The notes under the pieces are model-generated. The model did no database searches and was not told the origin of the DNA. It was given only the letters and a program-made list of their open reading frames with translations. Positions 12,498 through 23,500 of a stretch of 64,000 bases of DNA are shown in pieces. Every line of letters starts with the position of its first letter. Positions within the stretch are counted from its first letter, which is position 1. The DNA comes from Serinus canaria (taxonomy: Eukaryota > Chordata > Aves > Passeriformes > Fringillidae). The translations under genes were made by a program, and so were the position numbers. The DNA lies in assembly GCF_022539315.1 (NCBI RefSeq), contig NC_066327.1:16640834-16704833 (forward strand), written 5' to 3'.

Positions 12498-13190
12498 GGC
12501 GAGGGGCGGCTCTCGGGCCCTCCCGGCCGGCTCGGCGGGACAACGAGGGCTCTAAGGCCGCCCCCGAGGAGGGGAAAGGGGCTGGAGTAGGGAGAGCGGC
12601 GCAGCCAAGGACGGTCCCCGCGCTCAGCTCCAGACGGGGCCCTCGGGCGGGCGCCCCCCCCCCGCGCGGCTCTGCGCCGCTCCCCGGCTCTCGGCGCGCT
12701 CCAGAAACAGGAGAAGCGGCCCCCGAGGTGCTTGTGAGAGCAGGGAGGGGAAAGGGGGGGGACTCGCGGGGTCGCGGCGGCCGCCGGCCGCTCACTCGGC
12801 CGCCGCCGCCATCTTGTGCCTGATCCGCCGCCGCCGACACAAAATGCCCCCGGCGCGCGGCCGCCGCTTCTTCACCGCGCGGGGCGCGCTGGGAGCGGGG
12901 TGGGCCGCTGCCGCGATAAACACGCCCCCTCGCGACGCTGCACCAATCACCGCTCTCGCTCTGCGCCCCGCCCTCCAGAAGAGGGCGGTGATTGGGCTCT
13001 CTGCGGGTGTCCGCATGCGTACAGAGCCGCTCCGCCAGTCCGGGCGGAAGAGGGCGGGGAAAGCGGACGTGCCCTCACTCGCTCTTAAAGGGGCAGGCGC
13101 CGCAGTGGGCTGGGGGTTTCTTTGCGGCGTCCGCGGTCCCACACAGCCCCGGGCCCTGAGGCACTGGGGGGTCCGCGACAGGGACAGGGG
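12498..13190 (-). promoter_or_regulatory. CSNK1A1: CSNK1A1 CpG-island promoter and 5' UTR
   Basis: The stretch is very rich in CpG and has no TATA box at a plausible distance. It contains GC boxes (GGGCGG and CCGCCC forms near 12966-13055), a perfect 11-bp inverted repeat of CCAATCACCGC (12943-12953) with GCGGTGATTGG (12985-12995), an NRF1-like CGCATGCG (13012-13019) and, on the minus strand, a YY1-type AAGATGGCGGC around 12804-12814. YY1 motifs of this kind usually sit just downstream of the start site, so transcription probably begins near 12820-12900. This placement is inference. The architecture is that of a housekeeping gene. Confidence 0.8.
12792..12812 (-). CDS. Short upstream ORF in the CSNK1A1 leader
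   Basis: On the minus strand, ATG at 12812-12810 opens a six-codon frame (MAAAAE) ending in TGA at 12794-12792, about 295 nt upstream of the CSNK1A1 start. The ATG is embedded in the YY1-type motif AAGATGGCGGC and has A at -3 and G at +4, a strong context. If transcription starts upstream of it, it could reduce initiation at the main start. Whether it lies in the mature leader is unknown. Confidence 0.4.
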   Translation of the reverse strand: MAAAAE

Positions 13191-13299
13191 ATAGGTCAGC
13201 CAGCACTGAGATACCACCCCACATATGGTGCTAGTCTCTTCTCAAAGCCCAGGCCCCAGCCGGTGTCTACGATAACGGGCTGGTTTGTAGATAAATAAT

Positions 13300-13455
13300 T
13301 GCACAACAACTTTGTTCCATGGAGGTGTTTAAGGAAAGGCTGGATGGGGCACTCAGTGCTTTGGTCTGGGTCACAAGGTGGGAGGTGGTCACAGGTGGGA
13401 CTCAGTGATCTGGAGATGTTTTTGAACCCCAACCATCCTGGCATGTTGAGATTCT
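13300..13455 (+). mobile_element. CR1 LINE 3'-end fragment
   Basis: The sequence runs from 'ccatggaggtgtttaagg' through 'ctggatggggcactcagtgc' to the end near 13455. It follows the familiar layout of the avian CR1 3' end: the 'tggaggtgttcaagg' block, then 'ctggatgtggcactcagtgc', then a degenerate 'ggactcgatgatc' block. It is diverged and truncated at the 5' side. CR1 is the dominant retrotransposon of bird genomes. Confidence 0.7.
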
Positions 13456-13465
13456 TGCCATGACT

Positions 13466-13625
13466 GTGGCAAAGCCCTGGAACAGCTGCCCAGAGCTGTT
13501 GTGGAGCCTCTCACTCTGGAGACATCCCAAACCCACCTGGACACATCCCCGTGCCCCTTGTTCCTAGACCAGCTCCAGAGGTCACTTCAACCTGGACAAA
13601 TCTGCGATTCTCTGAAATCCACAAC
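13466..13625 (+). mobile_element. Second CR1 LINE 3'-end fragment
   Basis: 'ccctggaacagctgcccaga', 'gttgtggagcctctcactct' and 'aaacccacctggac' are the successive CR1 blocks, ending in a degraded 'gaggtcacttcaacct...gattctctga' tail. It lies directly after another fragment in the same orientation. The two differ in sequence, so this looks like two insertions or two subfamilies. Confidence 0.7.
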
Positions 13626-13680
13626 CTCCTTTTCCCAGTATCCATGGGGGGATCCTTGGGCAGAGCTGTTCCTGTGCACA

Positions 13681-14160
13681 CCAACTATGCTCCATCTCCC
13701 TTCCCTGCACCCTCGGCCCCTCACACCATGCTCCATCTCCCTTCCCTGCACCCTCGGCCCCTCACACCATGCTCCATCACCCTTCCCTGCACCCTCGGCC
13801 CCTCACACCATGCTCCATCACCCTTCCCTTCTCCTCAGCCCCTCACACCGTGCTCCATCACCCTTCCCTTCTCCTCAGCCCCTCACACCGTGCTCTATCT
13901 CCCTTCCCTTCTCCTCAGCCCCTCACACCGTTCTCTATCTCCTTTCCCTTCTCCTCAGCCCCTCACACCGTGCTCCATCTCCCTTCCCTTCTCCTCAGCC
14001 CCTCACACCGTTCTCTATCTCCCTTCCCTTCTCCTCAGCCCCTCACACCGTTCTCTATCTCCCTTCCCTTCTCCTCAGCCCCTCACACCGTGCTCCATCT
14101 CCCTTCCCTTCTCCTCAGCCCCTCACACCGTGCTCCACCACCCTTCCCTGCTCCTCAGCT
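13681..14160. repeat. 40/41-bp minisatellite, about 12 copies
   Basis: Head-to-tail units carry 'cccctcacacc(a/g)tgctc(c/t)at' followed by 'cttccct' and a variable block. The first units have a 41-bp period with a 'gcaccctcgg' block. Later units have a 40-bp period with a 'tctcctcag' block. The shared TT of 'cttccc' falls at 13701, 13742, 13783, 13824, 13864 and then every 40 bp to 14144. A 120-bp higher-order pattern of variants is also visible. The plus strand is almost purine-free over long stretches. No stop codon falls in any of the three plus frames, which creates spurious long ORFs. Confidence 0.95.
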
Positions 14161-17100
14161 CTCCCCCAGCCCTCACCCTGGGCCTGTGCTGTGCACAGCA
14201 GTGCAGCCCCTGGGTGATCACTGCAGGTGAGGAGCCAGGAGCAGCCCGTGACACCCTGACAAGGACGCTGCCAGCAGAACCACCCGTGACAACCACATCC
14301 CTTGTCCCTGCAGTCTCCACCTTCACGTGGCCCCCACAGCCGGCTCTCTGCTGGCCAGGGTCACTGTGACCCAGCAGCTCATGCTCCTGGGGCTGTTCCT
14401 TGCTGTCTGTCACAAGTGACATCTCCTGCCTTGCCCCCTCGCTCTCTCTCTGTGAGTTTTCCCTCTGCAGGAACACCAAACTGTGAATTCCCAGTGACTC
14501 ATCGTCACTCCCTGTCACAGCAGCGTCTTCTGCCGTGCAGGGCTGCATTTGGGAAATGATTCAGTCTGCAGGAAAGAGAAAGCACCTCCAGTAATGTAGC
14601 TCATGGAAGTAGAAGAAAAGCCTACTCAGGGTGTCTGCTTTGGAGGCAGGCAGAAACTGCTTCCCAGTGTGCCTGCTGCACCCAAAGACATGGAAATATT
14701 AATATGGAATTTAAGACCTGTCTATGCGTGGATTTTTTTTTTTTTTAATAGCTGACTGCTTCAGAGAAAAGTGAGATTGAGAGGTCCAGGTTAAGACATG
14801 TCAGTAGGATAGGAAGGTGGAGGAGTTCTCAAAGAACAGCATCCCCATGGTGGAAGAAGATCTTCTTGAATTCACCATGTTGCTTTCTAGCTTGGTAAAA
14901 ACACTTTCTGCCTGCACAAGTGCAAAAGAGCCCTGGATTGTGTCCATCTGGCTGTGAGGCAGGAAGGGAAATCTGTGATTTTCCTGAGTTTGTTCCTGTG
15001 GTGGACTCAGTGAGCTCCAGATGACTCCACAGTGAGAGACCGGGAGGATTGGAGAGGGAAGATTGGCACTCAGCTATGCCCTGCATGGCAAATATCATCT
15101 CCAAGTTCCCCTTGTGTTTCAGGGAGCTTAAATCCAAGGTTTTACTACAGCTCTCTCTGCATCTCTGATGAAAAAAATTGAAATGCAAATGACTCAAAAT
15201 CAGCCAGATGCACCAGAAGGAAAACGATGCTCCGAGAAAGAGCTGGCCTCCAACTCATTCCCACCTCGGCTCTGTCAGGGAGCATTTGTGCAGGCAAGAA
15301 TATCCACACTCTTGTCACTCACAGGGACTGTGGATCTCGTGTGGGGGATCTGGGATGCATCACACACTCCTTCAGGGGGCTGGAGCTTCAAGGGCAAATG
15401 AGGTATCTGTGAGCATCACAGCCATTCCTGAAAGCAGAGCCCCGTGTCCTCAGGTGCCCCCTGTGATTTGCAGACAGCTCAGGGCTGATGTGCCTCTGTC
15501 GCCCTTTGGGGTTGTGTTTAATGGCTGCTCCGAGTGGGATCTGGGCAGCTGGGAGGCGTTTGGCTTGAGTCACGTATCCTTGGAGGAGCTGGAAAAACAG
15601 GTCTGGAGATCCTGGGCCAGGAAAGAGCCCCATGCCTGGGTATGCAGGAGAGCAGGATCTGCTGGGCTAGGCAATGCTGCCACCTCCTGCCTGCCGGGGA
15701 CAGCTCTGTGTCCAGGGGACAGCTCTGTGTCTGGTGATAGCTCCTTGTCCAGGGGACAGCTCCTTGTCCAGGGGGTATCTCCATGTCCAGAGATTGGATT
15801 TAAAATTCCAATTAAATAGCACTGAAAATGTCAGTTGGGAGGGGAATTTCAGGCTGAGCTGACCCCAGGTCTCACTGCTGCTCGTACACAGGGTGGTCAC
15901 TCTTCTTCAGCCTCTTTCCCTCCTACTCACCCTCTCACTGCCCAGCTCTGGCAGGTCAGCAGAGCCCCCACGGTCAGCTCAGCTCTCCAAACCTACAGAA
16001 AATTTTCCAAATGGTTTCTCCTGGTGCTTTCTCTGGGTTAATGTTCTGCCAGGCTGGTGACCCTGATGGAGCTCCAGGGGACAGTGCAAGGGTTGTCCCA
16101 GCTTGGCAGTGACATGGCAGAACAGCAGACAGGAGATGTCAGCTGGAAAAGTGGAGGAACATCTCCCACTGCCTGGAAAGGAGCTCTGCAGACACCAGGA
16201 GAGAGCAGGAGAATCTGTGAACTCCCAACATTGTGTCCATTTTTTTCCCCACATCTTTCAGCACCACTGAGATAATGAAAACATCTTTGTATCTGCATTG
16301 CTTGGGAGAGTGAAAGGAATAAATCCTCTCTCTTCCCTTTCCAAAAGGCAGGCCAGACTCCTGCTGCATGACCAAGCCTCCAGAGTGAGCAGTCCTCTTC
16401 TTCAGCCCGAGCTCTGATCTGCTCCCTGAAGTGTTTATTGTCTCAGAGAGATGGAGAACCCAAGACAAATTTACCCCATTTTCCCTTTAAGTCAGAAAAC
16501 CTAGGTGCAGACAAAACCAAGTGACACCAATGGATGTTACTGAGTCCTGGGCTGCCCAAATCACCTCAGAATCCCTTTGCTCTTTGCCAAGAGGAGCACG
16601 TGAGCTTCTGGCATGACTGAGGGCTGTGTGTCAGCCAGATCTGGTCCCAGGTGTGCAGTCCCAGCAGGTCCTGGTCTGGGACACCCACTTTGCTCTGGCA
16701 TCTGCCCTCACCTCACACCAGCAGCATGTCCCTCACACAGGGACCTCTGTCTCCCTCCCGAGCCCCTGCCTCCAGCCTGGAGCTGACCTCAGCTCATCCT
16801 CCACGCTGCTATTTTTAGCAGAGCTTGTGGTGTTTGGGAAAATGGCTGGAGAGGAGCAGCTTGTGCCAGCAGGACACAAACCAGGCTCGCTCTGGGTCCC
16901 TGTGTGAGGCAGCTCACCTTCGGACACTCCTGCCCAAGGACAGGTGGCTCTGCCAAACCCTCCCGTCCCTCAGGTGGCTCTTGCAGAGCAGGGTGACGTG
17001 GGGCTCCCCAGGACATTGCAGCGTGGCAGGAGGGAGCCTGTCCCTCCACATTCCACGGGCAGAGTCCTGCCTGACACCGACCCATGCCAGGGGCACCCAG

Positions 17101-20100
17101 AGAGGTGCTGCTGGCCACCTCTGCCAGAGCCACTTGTCCCTGCCCTCCTGTGGCTCCCTCCCCTGCACTGGCACAGGGCTGTGGGGAGCCAGCCCAGGGA
17201 GCTGCTCCAGGTTGAAAATAACTCCGTTTTTCCGGAACAGTCTGACACTGGCAGCCTTTGCCAGGCTGGATCTCAGTGCAAAGCTTCAATGCCAGTGCTG
17301 GCACGAGGCAAGAGGCACCATTATTTTTGGCAAGGGAGCCTGATTTAAGTGTTTGCATGCAACCCTCAGAAAGTTGTCAGCCCCTGTAGTTACAGCCAGC
17401 ACAGGAGATGCCTTTTTGCCTCAGCAGGGATGTGAGCAGCCATGAAATGATGGGATTTCATCTCCCAGCACTGCTGCAGGAGAGGGCAGGGACAAGACTC
17501 CCTCACTAATGCCAAACCTTTACACTGGACCCCATTGTGTCTCCAGGCAGATCCCAGCACCCACAGCCATCGTGCCTTGCTCAGCCCCCAGCAGGGAAAG
17601 GACACAGCAGGCCCTGGAGATGGGATGTGGCTTTGGGACAGAGCCTGGAGCAGGCAAGGACAGTGGCACAGATCTCACTCTTGCAGTGCTCGAATTGAAC
17701 CAAAAGGGTTTGTGTCCAGGAGCACACAGTGCCACTTCCAAGCTGTAAGAAGTTAGAGGGGAATTCTGCAGCCTGAGACATTCTTGCCTGTTTGGAGAGA
17801 AGATTGTTGGGGTTTTTTTAAAGTACTGGAGGATAAGGGGGATTTTCAAGTAATTTGGATGATTCACAGGAATGTTTTTAGTGCACAGCTGAAGCTCCAC
17901 CAATGAACTTGTTCCCTGGAAGACTTTCCTGTAGAGTGTGTGGAGCTGAGGCCCAAACTTTCCAGTGATGTCAGGGCTGAAATTGCTTTGAGTGCTTGAG
18001 AGGATACACTGGGAGGTGAGGAAAGAGAGTCTGAAGGAGTCATGGGCCCAAAAGGATGTAAAGCTGATTCACTGCATGTCAAGTGCTGTGGAGAAGTCTT
18101 CAGCAGCAGCTTCTCTGGTGCTTTTGAATTAATTACCCTGCTGGTGTGCAGAGTTCTGGTATTTGGCAGCCAAGGCACATTTCCTCTGTGGCTGCTTAAA
18201 TCAGTCAGGTTCAAATCACTGAGGTGAGTCTGCTCTAACACAAAACAATTCAGCTGCTGGATGACAGCTGATACACCTGGGAGTAAATCATCCTCCTAAG
18301 TGCAATTTCTTGAACCATTTTAGGGAACATGGGTTTTATACATGTCGTGTGCTGTGGTTTAGGATGCCAGGGAGGGTAAGAGGTACAAGAGCAGCTGGTG
18401 CAGTGCCTGAGCTGGTCCCATGCAGGCTCTGGCTGTGCTTGCTGGACATTGCTGCTCTCCAGTGGCAGGAGCCAGCTGAGCACAGTCTCTCCCAGTGGCC
18501 CCATCACCCTCTTTTTGGGGTGCTCTGGATCTATTTACACATTAGGGGAGAATTTACTAAGAGCAGGAGCTGAGGCTGAGTTCCCCTGTCAGGACATTAC
18601 AGTCCCTGGTCTCTTTTTTTAAAGCAAGTTCCTTCCTGCCTGAACATCTTCTCTACTCAATGGGTGAGCTTTTCAGGTCATTCAAAAGCTGATGCTTGCT
18701 GAGATTAAAAAAAGCCCAACAATGAGCTGAGAAATGCTGTTTGATTATGCCTGAATTTTTTTCTCTCCCCTCCTCCAAAGATCATCACGAGAGCTCCGGT
18801 TCATTTGCGTTTGGGAAGAGCACAGGGTGGAAAGTGCCAGATAAGGGGAAAGGCTCATCACATGTTATTGTCAGCACAGGCACTGGAAATATCACTAATG
18901 AATCCATCAGCCCCTCGATGCACAAGGCCCTGCCCTACAACCCCCTGGAGCAGCAGCCAGGACAGGTGGGTCCTTCAGGGAGCAGAACAAGCAGATGAAG
19001 AGGGAACGGGCTGTCCTGCTTGGATGCTCTTGGGGACGAGCTCTGTCAAGGGCTCCTTCACTGCTGGATCTTCAGTGAATTTCAGCTCTAATGAGCAGCA
19101 GCTCAGCACAGAGCAGGGCCATGGTTTGCAGTCTTGCCTATGTTGGACACTACAGCCCGTATTTAGGCACCACAGGAGTGGCTCTGTGGGGTCTCATGGG
19201 CACCAGCTGGGGACATCCAGCTTCAGCCCCAGAGCTGGGTGGCTCTGTGGGGACAGCTGGGCCGGGGCTCTGTGACATGAGGCAGCTGTGGGCTGACCTG
19301 CTGCTCTGGGGGACAGCCCTGGGAAACAGCTGGGTGCCTTGAAGAGCAGGGTGCTCCACAAACACCCAAAAAGCAAATGTGGGAGCAGCAGGGGTCAAGG
19401 ATGTACCTCCCTTCTGCTCTGCACTGACTGCAGCTCTGCACACACAGCACAGGCTCCCTCTGCATCATCCTCTGCCAAGGGGGAGCACATCCTGGCAGGG
19501 ACTGGTCCCTGCTGCAGAGCTGGAGGGACCAGATTTGGCTGCAGAGTGGCTTCATGATGGGAGCACAGCTCTGCTAGTCACTGCCCTGTGCCTGGTCTCC
19601 TTGGCACTGAGACTTGCTGAAAATACAGACAGAATTATTTGTCACTGCATGAGCTCTCACAGCCACACTCCTTCCTGAGCAGCTCCTGCGGGTCTGTGAG
19701 GTGGTGGCTGATGCCTGGCACAGAAATGTCACCCAGCCAGGACATCTCACCCCCATTACTGTGCTACTGGCCCAGTCCAAACCCCACCAGTACCTGGGGA
19801 GCAGATCAAAATCTCGTGTGATTCAGGCCCAGGACCCATCACTTCTGAGGATCCTGAGTGAGGCAGTCCCCATGCTGTCCCAAGGTGTCCTGTGACCCTG
19901 CCTCCAGAGGGACACAGAGTGCCCTGTGTTCCCAGAATGTGTGGTAACTGAACAATGTCCCCTCACAGCAAGCCTGGGATGGTGGAGCCACACTTGCAGG
20001 ACTGGGATCCCATCTGCCTTCTCTTGAGGAGACTTTTCACTTGGAAAATACTCAAGAAAATTCAGACATGTGGGACTTGCCTCCCCTCAGCAGAGAGACA

Positions 20101-20384
20101 AAAAAGGCCTCATTGCAGAAGGGAAGGAAGGAGTGCTGAGTGTTCACACAAGGTGAACAAGCCTTGGGCTGCAGCAGGTGACAGCATTCCCTGGGGGAGG
20201 AAGTGGTGTGCCATGTTCCCAGGAAGCTCCTGATCTCTGGTTCTATCTCAGGACAGCACGTCAGAGCCATGGGACAGCTCACCCATGCTCTGGCTCTGGC
20301 TGTGGCCCACAGCAGATGTTTGCAGTGCTCTTGTCCCAAGAATATCCCCTGAGCTCCCCCCAGACCTCCAGCCTTAAGGAAGAG
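14161..20384. other. Intergenic DNA, CSNK1A1 to ARHGEF37 (part 1)
   Basis: GC-moderate, CA/TG-rich intergenic sequence. Many short open frames on both strands have no recognisable domain and no supporting splice signals. A small 19-bp tandem repeat occurs at 15696-15790. No other feature could be supported. Confidence 0.6.
15696..15790. repeat. 19-bp tandem repeat, five degenerate copies
   Basis: Units of the type 'ggggacagctctgtgtcca' begin at about 15696, 15715, 15733, 15752 and 15771, with 'ctctgtgt' drifting to 'ctccttgt'. One unit is 18 bp. It is a short, diverged minisatellite in intergenic DNA. Confidence 0.85.
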
Positions 20385-20590
20385 GTGGTGGTTCTTTGTC
20401 TTCAATAACCCAAAGGATTTTTCTTCCATGAATTCATCCCGTTCCTGTTTAAATGCTTTGCATCTGTCACATCCTGTGGCAGGGAGCTCCATGGTTTAAC
20501 TACACATTGCACCAAGAACCACTTCCTTATCCTCATCCCAAACTTCCCTGCAGGTAGTTTCGTTTGGAGCCTGTACTCCTGCAGGGGCAG
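20385..20590 (+). mobile_element. Ancient LINE remnant (CR1/L3-like), tentative
   Basis: The run 'ggcagggagctccatggttt' followed by 'aactacacattgcaccaaga' and 'accacttccttatcctc' resembles a block found in old CR1/L3-type LINEs of amniotes (canonically 'gagttccacaggttaattat', then 'gaagtacttcctttt'). It is strongly diverged and the orientation is uncertain. A RepeatMasker alignment would decide. Confidence 0.4.
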
Positions 20591-23500
20591 AGCTGGTGAG
20601 TAATCACCCTCCCTGCCCTCACACGCCTCCCAAGGCAGGGCAGATCTGCATCACAGCCCTTCTCCTGCCCACGGTGTCATTCCTCATGCAGAGGCTGCTG
20701 CAGAGCTTGGGGCATCCCTGCTTCCCTTCTCTGAGCCTCTTCCACACCCCTCTGGAGACAAGGAAGCAGGGAGAGCTGCAGGCAGCATCCTCAGCGTGGG
20801 CACATCCCCAGCTCGCACAGTGCCAGTGCTTCCTTTCTCATCCTCTGCTTCTTCCCCGCTCATTTCCAACAGTCAATTTTCTGCTTTCTCTGCTCCAGGC
20901 ATTTGGAAATCATCTTTTTGCACGACCCCCAGGATTCCCTTCCTGGGAGGAGATGCACCACTCAGAGTCTATCACTGGGCTACCAGTGCTAGGAGAGGAT
21001 TTTGTGTTTTCTCTGTCCTTTCCTGAGTTCCCTTGGCTGTCCTCTGCTCAGAGACATGGACCAGCAGTTCCAAAGAGCTCAGTGCTGGTGCCAAACACAG
21101 TCACTTTGCTGGCCCTGCCCTTTTCCAGATAATTTGTGGACACACTCAATGGCTCCCCACAGGTAACATCCCTTAGCTGTGAAAACAAGCCCTTAATTCC
21201 AGCCCTTCCTTTCCTGCCTGTAACAACTGTTCTGCCTGGCAGCTTTTTCCTCTGTCCCTCCCCTGTCCCTGAGGGCTGTGCTGGTTGGCCTGGCCAGATC
21301 TCACAATCCAGGTTTCCTTCCCCATCCTTGCAGGATGGCCCCCTGGTCCCCTTGGCCCAGAGCAGGAGCCAGGCTTGGCAGAGGGTGTCAGGGCTGGTGT
21401 TCTCACCAGCATGGCCTGGGGAGGAGCTGGGGCGTGGGCTGGTGAGTCAGGGCGGCTGCAGGAGCTGGAATCTCATTAATAATGGAGACTCATTAATAAT
21501 GGACACGTCCCTCTGACACTGCAGCCACCCTGTGGCTGGAGGGAGGAGGTGAAGCAATGGCTGCTGACACACAGGGGAGCTCTGCTCTCAGCAGAAGCAG
21601 TGGACAGGCAGAGTAACCTTGGACAGGCGCTGCCACTTTGGCAGGAAGCTCCACACGGCCAGAGCTGGGCTAACCCCACAGGTATGGGGGATTCTGAGCT
21701 GTACCCGGCACCCAGGCTGAGCTGGCAGACCTCAGTGCCACCAGAACTGGGATTCCTGGCTGTCATTTTATATTCCATGGCATGAGCTGCTGGGGTTTTT
21801 TCACAACAAACTCCTCCCCAGTCAAACAGCCTCCCTGCTCTGATGTGATGTGGTGGGGAGAGGAGGATGTGTGGGCAAAACCATGAGCTGGCCCTGCAGC
21901 CTCTCTGCTGCTGCTGAGGCTCCAGGGACCTCTGGAGCTTTCCTTCCACCTCCACTACTTTTCATCCCTTCTGGCTTTGTTCAGCCACATCTCCCTGTTT
22001 TCTCAGCCTAGGCACCTGGCAGCCCCAGCAGTCCCAGCTCTCTGAAGCATCTGGTGATCATTTCTCCCAAAATGAAGGGGGACGCAGGCAGTAGGCTGCT
22101 CCCACAAAAAAGCTCTTGGCCCTGAACATCCCCAGGCTCTTGGCTGTGAACTTCCCCAGGCTGTAGCACAAAGCTCAGGGCTGCCCTCCTTCCCAGCAGA
22201 GCGTGGAGCTGGTGATCTGCCAGGCCTTTGCTTCAGGTGTCCTCACCGTGCTGTGAGCTCCAGCTGAGCCCCCTGGGCTGGGTTTCTGCCCTCAGTAGTG
22301 AAACAACACCCAGTGGCTCTCTCAAGGGGCACCTGGTACACTTGCCTGTGGCAGAGACACGAGCCCTGTCATGGCACAGCCATTCCTGGGTGCACCAGTG
22401 GGCAAAGGGATGGGGAGGTTGCCCAAGGACTGGCTCAGCAGCTTGAAGGGGCTCTCACCTCCCTGGCACCCCTCCCTTCTCTCTGAAGCAAGAGAAGCCA
22501 GCTCCTGCAGCTCCTCCTGCGCAGGCAGCAGCTGCTGCTGCGACTCCAGAACAACCAGTCCTGCAGGAATTTGCCTGGAGGAGCTGGTGGGACTCCATAG
22601 ATGCCTGATCCCAAAGCAGAAGGTGACTCTTGAGGGGATGTGCCTCCCCTTGGCTTCTCACTGCCTCGCCTTGTGCAGGAGAGCGGCAGCACTTGGGGCT
22701 GGCTGTGGGCAGGGGGTGCCCGGGGTGCCCGGGTGTGTGGGGTGCCCACAGGGGGAGGAGGAGGAGGAGGAGCTCACGTGGAGTTCCAGCTCCATGGGTG
22801 GGTGGTTATGATGACGTGGTTGGAGCAGAAATCCTACAAAGTCAGGCAGGGAGGAGATCAGTATTGGATTAGTACAAATGAGTAATCAGCAGAAACCACC
22901 AGAATTTTCTGAGCTCTTCTTACTTTTCTCATGTTTTGTTACCTCCTTGCTGCAGGCAGAAGGTCCTCAGTGGGGTGCCCTGTGGGATGATTTGGGCAAG
23001 GGTGTGGGTGGCCATGTGTGGGGCTGGGCTGGCCTGGGGACATGTGTCCTTCCTGCCAGAGCTGCAGGATGCTGCAGACACCTCCATCTCTGCCTGCATT
23101 CCAGCCCAGGTGCCCGTGGACTGTGCACAAGTCTGCATTCTCCATGCTGGTCCTGAGAGAGCAGGATCCTCTGTCAGGGCAGAAATATGAACATCTCAGT
23201 GCCCTCACACCAGACTCTGCCTTTCTCCTTGAGCTGTTGTCAGCACCAGCTGGCTCAGCTGGCTACAGGGATTTGTGACAAGTGGGTGAAAAGCCCAGAG
23301 CCACCAGCCCTGGGAGAGAAATGAAAATCTTGGTGTAGGAAAGCAAGGCAGGACAGCAGAGGGGAGAGGGAAGGACCAGAGAGGCTGGTGGACATGAAGC
23401 TTCTACCACAAAAACATGGGTCCAGGAGGATCCATGCTGTAGCCTCAGAGAGACCAAGAAGCACTGAAGCCTCTTCCATGAATGAGACCTCTGCAAGGCC

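Noticed and set aside
12031..12840. 269-codon minus-strand frame through the CSNK1A1 leader and exon 1
   Set aside because: It starts at a non-ATG codon, is Arg/Pro/Gly-rich, and simply reflects CpG-island composition in an alternate frame of the real start exon.
13501..14369. Plus-strand ORFs of 238, 272 and 153 codons
   Set aside because: All three are readings of the same stop-free 40-bp minisatellite in different frames.
18741..18998. Plus-strand frame with a protein-like translation (VSTGTGNITNESIS...)
   Set aside because: Only 85 codons, with no recognised family and no convincing exon boundaries.
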